A program made the translations under genes and the position numbers. Shown here one piece after another: positions 1 through 10,509 of a stretch of 64,000 nt of DNA (its first letter is position 1; each line of letters begins with the position of its first letter). The notes beneath the pieces are model-generated. The model did not search any database, was not told the origin of the DNA, and saw nothing but the letters and a program-made list of their open reading frames with translations. The stretch covers positions 12,217,427 through 12,281,426 of the forward strand of contig NC_045147.1 of assembly GCF_008831285.2 (NCBI RefSeq). Reading direction: 5' to 3'. Source of the DNA: Nymphaea colorata. Its lineage: Eukaryota; Streptophyta; Magnoliopsida; Nymphaeales; Nymphaeaceae.

Positions 1-847
1 TTCCCACCCGACAAGCTTATGCCCTCATTGCCTTGTGAGGTTAGCCTTAGCGGGGAGCATCGAGAGAAGCAGGCCGCAGCATTGCGCATGGCCGAGGATA
101 GGAGTAAGCCCAAGGAGCGACCTGCAAGGTCTGACACTAGCACCTATGTGCATAGGGCCAAGTGCATGCGAGTGAGTTAGACCACACGACACCTTGGCAT
201 GGTTTATGGTTCGACACTTATAGAACCCTTGGGCATTACTTATGTGGCTGCAGCAGGAGGAGCGGGCGGAGGAGCTAAGGTCGAAAAAGGTGAGACAAGA
301 TCTGGATCCATAGAGAGAGCGGGTGCAACCAGATCCATTCCAGGCACTCTTTTTGCTTATGTTTATTTACTCTTTTGTACCGTTTTGATTTGAGACGTGT
401 TAGAATCGTTTTAGTTTAAATTTTTTGTACCGTCTCGGGTTAGGAGCTAAGTGAACCGAGACACTTCTCATGTATATAACCTTGTAATTAGGTTTTTTTG
501 GATTATGCTTGAACGAAGAATGAATTGATTTTCACTTTGGGCGTCACTCTCTCTCTCATCCCATCTTCTTCTCAACCAAGTCTACTCGTCTTCCCAGCGG
601 CGGCCATATTGATTTCTTCTCACCATTGACCAGCGACGGCTGGTGTCTTTCCTCGATCCGACGGCGTCAATCCTCCTCCGTCCTCAATACTCTTTTCTTC
701 TTTCTCCCCAATCCGCCGAAGGAACATCTGCATCCCTTGATCCTGCGATAGAAGGAGAAGCTGTGGCAGATCACAAAGTTGAGATCGATTCGCCTTGCTG
801 AGCGTGATCTTGGGTAGAGATAGCACCTCAGCAGTGAGATTCTATCA
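1..847 (+). repeat. Left (5') LTR, truncated by window edge
   Basis: Direct repeat partner of 3184-4031. It carries a TATATAA box at 473-479, the probable LTR promoter, and ends in CA immediately before the primer-binding site. The start of the LTR lies before base 1, so its full length is not visible. Differences from the right copy are scattered single substitutions, so the insertion is not brand new. Confidence 0.75.
473..479 (+). promoter_or_regulatory. LTR TATA box
   Basis: TATATAA in the left LTR; the same box is kept at 3656-3662 in the right LTR. Its position in the last half of the LTR and its conservation in both copies fit the retrotransposon promoter, with transcription starting shortly downstream. 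Confidence 0.5.
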
Positions 848-850
848 ATT

Positions 851-862
851 TGGTATCAGAGC
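851..862 (+). other. Primer-binding site (initiator tRNA-Met)
   Basis: TGGTATCAGAGC, complementary to the 3' end of plant initiator tRNA-Met, three bases after the left LTR. It fixes the element as plus-strand. Confidence 0.8.
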
Positions 863-2581
863 AAAGGCTCGGCACTGGTGGACGTTCAAAAAGTTGCAGA
901 CAAAGAGAAAAACAGCACCGCAGGTTACAGACGGAGAAGACAACAAAAACCCAATGACTTAGAACCCCGTCGCTATTTCTCTGTGTAGATTCATCGGTCG
1001 AGCCATAGATCTCTGGAATCGTCTGAGTCTCAGGGATCTTTGAGCAATTTTTTAGAATTTTTGAGGCCACCGTTGGCGAGGAATCTATTTTTGAAGAGGC
1101 ACGGTTTCTCAGGCGCTGTGCTTTCCCATCTCCTGCAACCACTGAACATTCCAGCATCAATTCAGTGCGAGATCTTCATCAATTCACGTGGATGATCAAT
1201 CCAGAAGATTCCTGACAGATTTTTGAGCAAATCGAGCCCAAAAACGCCTGATTTGGCCCATAGACGAGGTCATAATCGAATTTTGAAGTTCATGGGGTGT
1301 TTTCCGGCAGATGAAGAAGGATTCCAGCGAATTCAAAGGTTCCAGCGCCGTGTTCTTCGGTCCCCGGCAGAATCCCGTGTAACAGTGTCGGAAACGACAG
1401 CCTATTGCACGGACACGCAAGTCCCGTCGAGTCCAACGCAACCGCATTCTCGATGCTCGTCGTGTCCCGCTACGTATCCCGCTTCATTGCTCCAACAAAA
1501 CTCGACGAGTCCCGCTTTGCATGAGTCGGGCTCTTCTCAAAGGCGGCTTGGGCATGTCGGTGTATCCCGTTGTCCGTAACACGTGTCTGGTCGAGACACC
1601 ACCTGAATTCAGCCTGAAGCTGTCTTCTCAGTAGCTGAAAAACCTGAATCTGCATCAACTTCAAATCACCGGCGTTTTCAGCTCCGACCTCCGTTTGGGA
1701 GGAGCAAACATGCATTGGAATTGTCTTCGTCTTAGCTATCTGCTCACAAATTTTCAGATTTTTTGATGAAGACAATTGGGCGCAATGCATTTTTGAATGA
1801 AGATTGTTTTGAAGGGCGTCATGCGACTGTACTGAAGTTGATTTCAATAGAATCAGGCGGCACTTTGGATCCTCGGTGCTGTTAGCTCCAGCCACGGATT
1901 TGGTCGAGCAGATATCCATCGGGATCATCTATATCTCTTCTGTCTGCCCACTAAATTTCAGATTTTTTTGAGCTAACATCAGGGCGCAGTGAATTTTTGA
2001 GTGCCGACAACTCTGAGCTGATTCCTGGAACTGAGTATAAGCTGCGGTCGAACAGAAAAGGCATGACTTTGGGGCTTAACGAATCTGGATAGGAGACGAT
2101 ACTAACAACGATCTTGGAGGCGTTGGATTCCTACAGATGTCTTCTATTTTTTGGTCAAGTTTCGTGAATTTTGGACCACTCTGCGAGAAGATATCAATTT
2201 TTGAAGAAGCAAATGTCCCTAGAGCGACAAACAAAGAATATGAGTGCAATGGACTTATTTCTTGGCGTCTACGCAAGGGACAAAGATCTACACAATATAG
2301 TGCTGATTCCGAGTTCATAAATCAACCAAGAACCGAGGATGGAGGTCTGGACGGCATGAAGAAACCCTAATTGCGACTTGGTGTTCCAACACCCTAGTAT
2401 CCACGGGTTCCACTTTGAACTCGAGGTCGACAAGGTAAGCCGGCGAGTTTGGGTGACAAACTTGATACTTACGAGGAAATTAAGTGTAGCAGAGATTGTG
2501 ATAAGACCCTAATGCACCGAGCAGTTCTACCCAGGCGAGATCCTCAAGTTAGGAGACTCCAGCCGGAGTTTCAAGCTGGAA

Positions 2582-3364
2582 GTGATTCTTTCGGTCTCTG
2601 GCCAAGAAGAAGGGAGCCATGACAGCAAGCACCAAGAGCCGTACGCGGAAGGTTCGGCGGCACGAGCAACGCAACAGCTTTGTGAGAAAATCATTGAAGC
2701 CATCGACAAACTGCAAGCAAAATGGAAGCAAGATGAAATCATTGAGAACGACACCATAGCCATGAGAGGGCCATTGTTGCCACGGCCCTTCACCCCTCAA
2801 TGCATGGTCAAGCCTAAGGAGGGTGGTAGTGGTACTTCGGAGAGCTTGTTGAACAGTCTACAAAGGGTAGCAACGTGGGAGATGGTCACGAGTTCGATAA
2901 GTGACCAAGAAGAGCATGTCGAAGAGATTCCGGACTGTACAAAGAAGGAACTTGTTCCAATGCCTTGGAAAGGAGGGCCAAAACATAGCAGCATGAGATC
3001 ACAAAATGGGCATAGTCAGATTATCCAAGAAGATAACCTCATACGAGCTTGGGGTCAAGTTCGGTCTAAGAAGGGTGGATCTGATACGTGCCTAATTTTG
3101 GCTCCATTGAGGACGGCCAAAGGCTTGGCCGAGAGAGCTAGAGCGGAGCCGACCAGCGGCGTGAGTAGCAGCTGGGCACGCCGATTACCACCCGACAGGC
3201 TTATGCCCTTGTTGCCTTGTGAGGTTAGCCTCGGCGGGGAGCGTCGAGAGAAGCAGGCCGCAGCATTGCGCGTGGCCGAGGATGGGCGTAAGCCCAAGGA
3301 GCGACCGGCAAGGTCTAACACTAGCACCTATGTGCGTAGGGCCAAGTGCACGCGAGTGAGTTAG
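2582..3364 (+). CDS. Unrecognised 260-codon ORF in the LTR element
   Basis: An open frame in the last part of the internal region that reads into the right LTR. The product is hydrophilic and mixed in charge (for example CEKIIEAIDKLQAKW near residue 40) and I recognise no retroviral-type domain, zinc knuckle or catalytic motif in it. Because its last 60 codons are LTR sequence, it may simply be a chance frame. A diverged Gag-like remnant is the main alternative. No function is claimed. Confidence 0.25.
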   Translation: MILSVSGQEEGSHDSKHQEPYAEGSAARATQQLCEKIIEAIDKLQAKWKQDEIIENDTIAMRGPLLPRPFTPQCMVKPKEGGSGTSESLLNSLQRVATWEMVTSSISDQEEHVEEIPDCTKKELVPMPWKGGPKHSSMRSQNGHSQIIQEDNLIRAWGQVRSKKGGSDTCLILAPLRTAKGLAERARAEPTSGVSSSWARRLPPDRLMPLLPCEVSLGGERREKQAAALRVAEDGRKPKERPARSNTSTYVRRAKCTRVS

Positions 3365-4031
3365 ACCACATGACACCTTGGCATGGTTCAGGGTTTGGCA
3401 CTTATAAAACCCTTGGGCATTACTTACATGGCTGCAGTGGAAGGAGCGGGCGGAACAACTAAGGTCGAAAAAGGTGAGACAATGTTCGGATCCATAGAGA
3501 GAGCGGGCGCAACCAGATCCATTCCAGGCACTCTTTTTGCTTACCTTTATTTACTCTTTTGTACCGTTTCGATTTGAGACATGTTAGAATCATTTTAGTT
3601 TAAGTTCTTTGTACCGTCTCGGGTTAGGAGCTAAGTGAACCGAGACCTTCTCATGTATATAACCTTGTAATTAGGTTTTTTTGGATTGCGCTTGAATGAA
3701 GAATGAATTGATTTTCACTTTGGGCGTCACTCTCTCTCTCATCCCATCTTCTTCTCAACCAAGTCTACTCGTCTTCCCGACGGCAGCCAGATTCATTTCT
3801 TCTCACCATTGACCACCGACGGCTGGTGTCTTTCTTCGATCCGACAGCGTCAATCCTCCTCTCGTCCTCAATAATCTTTTCTTCTTTCTCCCCAATTGGC
3901 CGAAGGAACATCTGCCTCCCCTGATCCTACGATAGAAGAAGAAGTTGTGGCAGATCACAAAGTTGAGATCGATTCGCCCTGCTGAGCGTGATCTTGGGTA
4001 GCGATAGCGCCTCGGCAGCGAGGTTCTATCA
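3184..4031 (+). repeat. Right (3') LTR
   Basis: Direct repeat of 1-847, ending in TTCTATCA at 4031. The true left edge may be upstream of 3184, because the partner copy is cut by the window and gives no alignment beyond that point. It keeps the TATATAA box at 3656-3662. Confidence 0.7.
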
Positions 4032-4141
4032 GCTTCGAAGGATCATTCAAAAAATCTGAAAATTGGTCCAAAAATACTGGACATCCGTGTGAATCCAACG
4101 CCACCTTGCTCAACCTCTAATTCATCTTCAGTGAAAAACGC

Positions 4142-4211
4142 TCCACCTTGGAAGTCATGCCTGACTGCTAGAAACGTCCACCTTGGAAGTCATGCCTGAC
4201 TCCTAGAAACG
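4142..4211. repeat. 35-base tandem duplication
   Basis: Two head-to-tail copies (4142-4176 and 4177-4211) starting TCCACCTTGGAAGTCATGCC, nearly identical. It lies in the leader of the minus-strand element. Confidence 0.8.
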
Positions 4212-4996
4212 CCTTTTCTATTGGTTCTTGAGTGTCACAGCAACAGTGGGTCGTTCAAAAATTCATACCTCATCAACGCCTGTTCCAAAAATTCTAAAAT
4301 TTTACAGAAAGAATACTCAGATGCAGACAGTTCCAACGAGCCCTTGCTCGACCTCTGCCATTGTCGGAACTGACAGTACTAGCAGGATTTGTGTCGGAGT
4401 CAGGTGCTGCAACTCCCTGTATGTTTTACAGAAACAGGGGACACTTCAAGAAATTACAGATTATTCGTGGAATCAGCAAAAAATCTGAAACCTTTTCTAG
4501 TTGATCTCCAGTGTCCTAGCAATCCAATCGATCCTTGCTTGACTGCTAAGGCCTTTCCAGCAACTAGCGCAAGGGATAAAAAGCACTGTCTGGTACAGTT
4601 TGTGTTGTTGCTTCTACCACCAGAGAGTGCGCCCAAAAATCACACGAAATTGATTCAAATCTTGTGTAAACAGTGATAGAAATCAACTTCAAGCAAAGAT
4701 AATATGCAGATAAAAGGGTAAACTGCAAGATTAATGCACCAAATTGCTGAAAAATCCCAAATTCGATGAAAAAATGAAGAACCAATCACTGTGCCGGCGG
4801 AATGCCCTGTAGCACCGCCGATTTCCGCCCAAATCCGACCGTAGTCAGTTTCTTCTTCAAAACAGCACCACAACGTCTGAAAAATGGTAGGAGAGTACCT
4901 TGGGTTTGGACTATTCTATTGGACTGGTCGTCCTTGCCTGATGCCGTTCGATCGACAGGATTTTCACCCTATATCAGGGTCTTGTGGTGGATGAGA

Positions 4997-5008
4997 GCTC
5001 TGATACCA
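4997..5008 (-). other. Primer-binding site of the minus-strand element
   Basis: GCTCTGATACCA on the plus strand, the reverse complement of TGGTATCAGAGC. It lies directly next to the LTR at 5009-5372. Confidence 0.75.
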
Positions 5009-5372
5009 TGTTGGAAAACAAGCAACAACAACAAAATGAAATCAGTCAGAATTTTAACGTGGTTCAGAGTATTGTTCTCCTACATCCACGACAATGCTCT
5101 CTCACCCCATAATCATTGGGTGAGGTTCCACTAATATATATAGGCAATTTACATCAAATCATTCTTCGGATGATATCTTTCCTTTGATTTACAGATTGAA
5201 TGATTCATGCGATGGGATTGCATTTCCTTTGCTTGTTTGGCAGTTTCCCTCTTCTTATTGTTGTAATCAAGGAATTGTTGATGGCTTCTTTCCTTAATTT
5301 TCTTTCCCTTTTCATCAGCGTGATTTTGTCCGCTAGATTGTACGTCCGTTTGCTCTGTCATGCTAAGAGTAT
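5009..5372 (-). repeat. 5' LTR of the minus-strand element
   Basis: 364 bases with plus-strand ends TGTTGG and GTATCA, bounded by the primer site on one side and P450 sequence on the other. Its partner LTR is not in the window. Confidence 0.6.
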
Positions 5373-6628
5373 CATTTCCTGCAATGAACAAGTCCTATTT
5401 TACCATTAAATGACTGCATTAGGTTAAATAATTTGTTTAGAATTATAATGAACAACACCAACATGATGCAACAAGTGGATGCTCTTCCCATTTAATTTGA
5501 CTTGATACATTTTTTATCCAGTAGGGCAAAATTGGTGTGGGAAGAATAGAAGGCCCTCTATTGGAATCATGACTTAAAAAAAGTGCCGTTTAGGTCAAAA
5601 TTGATCAAAAAACAAAAAACGTCATATTATATAAGGGTGTTGAACACAAAAACAGATAGTGCTTGAACCCAATATGAAATTTATTAAACCATGCATTGTT
5701 CATTTATGAATAATACTCTTATAGAAAAGTAATGGAAATGACAGTGATACAGTATGAATGAGAGGAATTAGCTTGAAGAAAGCAAGCTTACTGAAAACAA
5801 TGGCCTGATGTTCTTTTTGGTGAACCCTGAGCTTAGCTCCCTGGTAAGCACAAGGAGCAGTTCCAACAAATCACCATACTTCTTCCTCTCCCCTCTTTTT
5901 GCAGCTACATCTGACTCCTGTGCTTGTCATTCAGTTCGTCAAAGATGTCACACAACGGCTTCATCAGCATCTCAGTGAAAGGTTTGGCTTTGTGTTGAGT
6001 TCCAAAATCTCCCACGACAAGTTCTCGAACCCTCCGGCCAACGATCTCCTTTACACACATTTGAGAACCTTCAACCTATTATATGCTTTAACACTCCCCC
6101 TCAAGCTGGTTTCCCCATATCATATAGGCCCAACTTGTTAATGGTTCTGTAAAAATTTTCTTGCATACTGCTTTGTTAAAATGTCTCCCAACTGCTGTTT
6201 AGTGCCAACATGAGTAGTACAAATAATCCCTGGCTGCACTTTTTTTTTGATGAAGTTACAATCCACTTCAATACGCTTAGTTCTTCCATGAAACACATAA
6301 TTGTTCCCTATATGGCTTACTGCCTTGTTGTCACACTTAAGTTCCATAGTTTTAACAACTTCAATTTCCATATCTTTTAACAGACTTTTTATCCACACCA
6401 TTTCACACACTGATAAAGCCATTGAACGGTGTTTTGACTTTGCACTAGAACATGCTACCATGTTCTGTCTTTTACTTCTTGATATTCAAATTGTCTCCAA
6501 TAAGGCAACAATAACCAGAAGTTGATCTTCTATCATTTAGGTCACCAGCCCAATCAGCATCTGTGTAACCTAAAACTTTCATTTTTTCACTTCGTTTCAT
6601 TAATATACCTTTACTAGGTGTTCTCTAA

Positions 6629-8341
6629 GGGCCCGTTTGATGGGCTGGAAATGCACTGTTGAACAGGAAAAAAAATTCAAATTCTTAAAAGTTTTCCTTC
6701 CCATCAAACGTAGAAATTTTTTTTTGCCCGTCGAATGGGTTTTAGGAAAAATATTTTCGAAAATATGTTTCCGCCCCGGAGGGTGGAAACATATTTCCAG
6801 AACCAAAAAAATGCCCGTTGGGCTTGTGTCCCGTGCGAGAGGAAGAAAGAGGAGACGCCATCACTCGCAGCAGCTCCCTCTCGAGAGGGAGAGGAAGAAA
6901 GAAGGGGAAAGAGGAACGCCCTTCTGATTCCCCGCGCATGAAATAGCAAGGAGGGGATGGCTTCACCTTCCGGCATCCAGAAGTCCGGCTCCAATCCGTC
7001 GGAATCGCCGGTCTCTAGCCGCCTGGGCCTGGGGTTCATCGACTGGCGCTGGATCCTTTTCCCGATAGGGTTTCACCCACCTAGTTCACCGCGGGTTTTG
7101 ATCTCGAGCCGGAGCAGGGTCCCCTACTGCTCCACCTGCTTCTCCGCCTTTCCCTTCTCCTTTTCACCCGGATGCACCTCCTCAACTGGTTTTTTCGCCG
7201 GTGCGAAGCTACTGCAACTGCACGGCTGCTTCCTAAGCTTTGCTTCTCTCTCTCAGGCTTTAATCTGTCTCTATAAGGTGGGCGCCCTCTTTTTCCTCCT
7301 TCTTTGATAATTTTCTGTTCCCTCTATTTTTTCCTTGTGAGACTTTTTTTTTGAGAGTATCGTCTTGTTCTTTTTCTGGTCGGGGTCATCTGTCCCTCTC
7401 CCTTTTTCACTGTCTATGTGGGGTTTTCCTGGATTAATAGCCAGAGCAGGTCATTTCCTCCGCATATGTGCTTGTTATGCCTATGTTCCATGACTGCCAT
7501 GTTCAGGTAATTACAGAATTTACCAGCCATTACAAGATCTGCAAAGTTTCTCTGTCGCAAGGTTAGTCTTTAAACATCTTCGATGAAGATTTTAGGGTTT
7601 TTTTTGTTTTTTTGATCAAGCCATTAAAGTACCAACGACATATTGAGTGAGAGTCAATTGCTTTGTTAGATTCGTTTGAATATTATTAGTTTTTTGGTTA
7701 CCTAATCTGTAGTTTGGCAATACCTGCATTTACCTGTTCTGCTTGGACCTGCATATGCATATGTTCTTTTAGCTCCTTTAACCCATTGTTTACAGGTGAA
7801 GGAGGTCGGTGTTTATCTTGTAGATTGCCATCCGATCGCAAAGAAGGTTGAGGTCTACTTTCAGAACCTGATGAAACTTTCCTCCCTGAAACTTTCGTGC
7901 ATTATTCAATAATCATAATCAAGAACTTAGAAGTTTTGTATGCTACTGAGTTTGCAAAACCTTTCTTGGTGGCATTCTTCATTTTTTGTGCTTGGTTTTT
8001 GAGTAAGTATATTAGTATTAGTGTTTTTTGGTTGGTTGTAGCTTCGTTTTATTTGTGTTGTTGGCAGGCAGGTATCAACTACTTGGTAAAAACATGTACT
8101 AAGAAATGTATTTCTGGAAATCTGGAAATATGTTTCTTAAAAATCAAACACAGAAATATGTTTATGGAAATATGTTTCTTAAAAATCAAACACAGAAATA
8201 TGTTTATGGAAATATATTTCTCAGTTATCACACACTCATCAAAATAGGAATTGGAAATATTTTTTTCATTCCCTTTTTCCAGGAAAAATATTTCCAGAAA
8301 TATATTTCCAATTCCATAATTCCATGCCATCAAACGGCCCC
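6629..8341. mobile_element. Harbinger-like non-autonomous DNA transposon, 1.7 kb
   Basis: The ends are inverted repeats: GGGCCCGTTTGATGGGC at the left, and the right end reads on the other strand as GGGGCCGTTTGATGGC. A TAA target-site duplication lies at 6626-6628 and 8342-8344, the 3-base type typical of PIF/Harbinger elements. Subterminal runs of GGAAATATATTTCC-like words occur at both ends. The Copia reading frame continues on either side, which confirms the borders. No transposase is seen. The inside holds CT-rich and exon-like sequence, see the captured exon at 7796-7909. Confidence 0.75.
7796..7909 (+). pseudogene. Possible captured host exon, phospholipase-D-like
   Basis: A TTGTTTACAG acceptor-like sequence precedes an open stretch that reads VGVYLVDCHPIAKKVEVYF and goes on to a stop at 7907-7909. 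From memory this resembles a segment of plant PLD3-like phospholipase D proteins, but I cannot run a search. The upstream 7100-7790 has a CT-rich leader-like part and GT/AG-like borders, as expected for a gene piece carried in a transposon. An unrelated chance frame is the alternative. Confidence 0.35.
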
Positions 8342-8676
8342 TAAGGTATCTCAAGACTCTATGTGCAGCTTCTAGATGAGGCGTTCTTGGACATTGCATG
8401 AACTGACTGAGCAAATTTACAAAATACATTATGTCCATACAGTTGGAAGAGTCTAGCGAGCAACTCATTGGGCATGCTGCCAAGTTCCATGAGAGACCCG
8501 TCCACCGGAAAACCCACCAGACCTCGTGGAAGCTTTACTGGTTTTTCAGAAAATTATCAGATTGAAAATGTAAAGGAATGACAAGAGAATACAGAGCCAC
8601 AAAATCAGATCAGTACTTAGCTCAGCCATTTATTTGGATCTCCTCTCCAGATTGTTGATTAGCTGTTCAAGCGGAT

Positions 8677-8683
8677 CTTTATA
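8677..8683 (-). promoter_or_regulatory. TATA box of P450 copy 0
   Basis: TATAAAG on the minus strand about 50 bases before the ATG at 8629, in the position of the TATAAATA box of copies A to D. The first base of the downstream AT run differs from the other copies. Confidence 0.5.
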
Positions 8684-8772
8684 GCTTATTGCAAATGTGA
8701 AAACAGATTAGCTTGCGCTCTTGTTTGAATTGATGCTTCACCAGAAAGTTATGAACAAGCTGAATTACTTCT

Positions 8773-9057
8773 TGAGAAGAAAGGCATGGAAAAAGAGAGA
8801 AAAGAAAAAGACCAGTGAGCCAAAAGAGATACTTCATTTCATATATAATGGGGTATTTATACAAGTTTACAGGTATGTATAGATCCCAAAAATCTTAGGG
8901 TTGAAAGATCACATCCTGTGATTTACAACAATAGAAGAAAAATTTATTATTTCTTTCCTGAAATTTAATTTGCTGATTTTTCTCTCTGATATTCAAGAAA
9001 GATTTTCTTGATTCTATCTTTCTTGAAAATCAGCCTTGCTGATTTTCCTTTCCAATA
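8773..9057 (-). repeat. 3' LTR of Copia 8773-14490
   Basis: Minus-strand start TATTGGAAAGG and end TTCTTCTCA. The first two bases are TA rather than TG, as in the LTRs of the related plus-strand element at 39080-44060. Confidence 0.85.
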
Positions 9058-9064
9058 CTCCCCC

Positions 9065-10497
9065 TCAAGTTGGTGTGTGCAAATCTGAAACACCCAACTT
9101 GGTTCTTAAAGTTTGAAAAACATCTCTCCCCAGTGGTTTAGTGAAAATATCAGCTATTTGCAAACATACATGATGAACCCGAATTATTCCTTGCTGAATT
9201 TTTTCTCTTACAAAGTGACAATCCAGCTCTATGTGCTTCGTTCTTACATGAAAAACTGGATTTGTTGAAATATGTAAAGTTGCTTGATTGTTGCAATATA
9301 AATTGATTGGTTTATTGTGACTCCACCCCAAGTCATTCAATAAGGCTTTTAACCAAACAACTTCACAAGTTGTCAAAGCCATTGCTCGGCATTCTGCTTC
9401 AGTAGAAGATCTGGCAATAGTAGACTGCTTATTTGACTTCCAAGAGATAGAGCTATTCCCCAAGAACACAATGTATCCACTAACTGATTTACGAGTGGTA
9501 AGAGAGCTCGCCCAATCTTAGTCACAGTAAGCCCTTAATTGTTTTGCACTTGACGATGATAAAAATATTCCTTTAACTGGTGAAGCCTTCAAATACTTCA
9601 ATACTCTAAGTGCTGCTTCATAGTGTGTAGTTCGTGGCAATTGCATGAACTGACTGAGAACTTGGACTGCATACATTATGTCTGGACGAGTAATGGATAA
9701 ATAAATCAAACGTCTGACTAACCTCCTATATTTAGCTGGATCTTTCAGTGGAATACCATCATTGGGAGTTAATCGTAATTTTTGCTCCATTGAAAAGTCC
9801 ATAGGCTTGGCTCCCATCAAACCTGCGTCATTCAAAATATCCACAATATATTTTCTTTGACTTACAAATATCCTGATGGCGCTCTTGCAACTTCTATGCC
9901 AAGAAAATACATAATTATTCCCAAGTACTTAATATGAAATTTTGAATGTAAATATTGCTTAACCGAAGCAATTCCTGGTTCATCATTTCCTGCAATGATA
10001 AGATCATCAACATAGACAAGAATAACAATAAATTGTTTTTCATGTTTCCGAGTAAAGAGAGTGTTGTCAGCTGATGATTGAATGAAACCAGCGCCTTTAA
10101 GTGCTGATAACAGCTTGTGAAACCAGTTACGTGGCGCTTGCTTGAGTCTATACAGAGACTTATGAAGGCGACACACATTATTACTAGGATACTCCCCCTC
10201 ACGCAAGAGGCCTGGTGGAATGGTCATGTATATTTCCTCACGTAATTCTCCATGTATAAATGCATTACTCACAACCATTTGATATAGGTACCATCATTGA
10301 ATAGAGACAAGAGCAAGAAGCGTGTGCATGGTAGTTAATTTTGCAACTGGAGCAAATGTCTCATGATAATCAAGTCCATCTAGTTGAGTGTACCCTTTGG
10401 CGACAAGTCTGGCCTTGTAGCGTTCAATACTTCCATCTGATCGTCGTTTTATTTTATAAACCCAATGACAGCCAATTGGATGTTTGTTTGGAGGCAA
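9065..10497 (-). pseudogene. Copia reverse transcriptase and RNase H, broken frame
   Basis: On the minus strand the frame opens with the RT start ([18 protein letters not shown] near 10490), passes through the catalytic YVDD box at 10003-10014 and LGIEVARAPSG, and reaches RNase H (RSSTEAECRAMALTTCEVVW near 9415, TKHIELDCHFVREKI near 9200). At least three stops or shifts interrupt it, for example around 10280, 9850 and 9500. Here the YVDD region is single copy and intact, in contrast to the duplicated version in the relative at 42654-42935. Confidence 0.85.
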
Positions 10498-10509
10498 AGT
10501 AGTAATAGA

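Larger units (their letters stand above)
1..4031 (+). mobile_element. Non-autonomous LTR retrotransposon, left end outside the window
   Basis: Bases 1-847 and 3184-4031 are near-identical direct repeats with a constant offset of 3184 and both end in TTCTATCA, which marks them as the LTR pair of one element. A primer-binding site for initiator tRNA-Met follows the left LTR. The internal part (848 to about 3100) shows no Gag zinc knuckle, protease, integrase or reverse transcriptase in any frame, so the element could not move by itself and resembles a large retrotransposon derivative. It lies inside an older minus-strand Copia remnant that resumes at 4032. The strand is set by the position of the primer site. 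The target-site duplication cannot be tested because the left end is outside the window. Confidence 0.75.
4032..5372 (-). mobile_element. Minus-strand Copia-type remnant: leader plus 5' LTR
   Basis: The stretch 5009-5372 reads on the minus strand as TGATAC...CAACA, a standard LTR end pair, and is followed on that strand by a primer-binding site at 4997-5008. The remaining 4032-4996 is non-coding leader of the element, cut off by insertion of the 1-4031 element. The LTR abuts the exon-2 remnant of P450 copy 0 at 5373, so this insertion destroyed that exon. No pol domain remains in view, so the Copia assignment rests on the LTR ends and primer site only. Confidence 0.6.
6040..8432 (-). mobile_element. 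Copia fragment (RT end, RNase H, PPT, LTR stub) inside copy 0
   Basis: On the minus strand the fragment begins within the reverse-transcriptase tail (NLLSQFMQCPRTPHLEAAHR near 8380), continues in the RNase H region (6138-6610, with DNKAVSHIGNNYVFHGRTKR), and ends with a polypurine tract GAGGGGGAG at 6094-6102 and about 50 bases of LTR starting TGTTAAAG. It lacks gag, protease and integrase. It is split by the Harbinger-like element at 6629-8341; the two halves join in the RNase H connection region with one base missing, so it was already decaying. The fragment replaced part of P450 exon 1. Confidence 0.75.
5373..8629 (-). pseudogene. CYP76-like cytochrome P450 copy 0, disrupted
   Basis: Remnants of a two-exon P450 are spread over 3.2 kb. 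The start codon is at 8627-8629 and the N-terminal anchor and proline-rich hinge are readable down to about 8433. The exon then breaks into a Copia fragment. The 3' part of exon 1 resumes at about 6040 and runs with indels to the donor site at 5792, where exonic bases end and GTAAGC follows on the minus strand. A short intron (5394-5791) leads to an AG acceptor and the first seven codons of exon 2 (DLFIAG), cut at 5373 by an LTR. About 130 codons of exon 1 and nearly all of exon 2, including the ExxR and haem-binding regions, are gone. The gene cannot make an enzyme. Confidence 0.85.

Noticed and set aside
6957-7307. 116-codon ORF inside the Harbinger-like element
   Set aside because: Serine/proline-rich reading of a CT-rich leader-like part; not recognised and not supported by the neighbouring exon-like frame.
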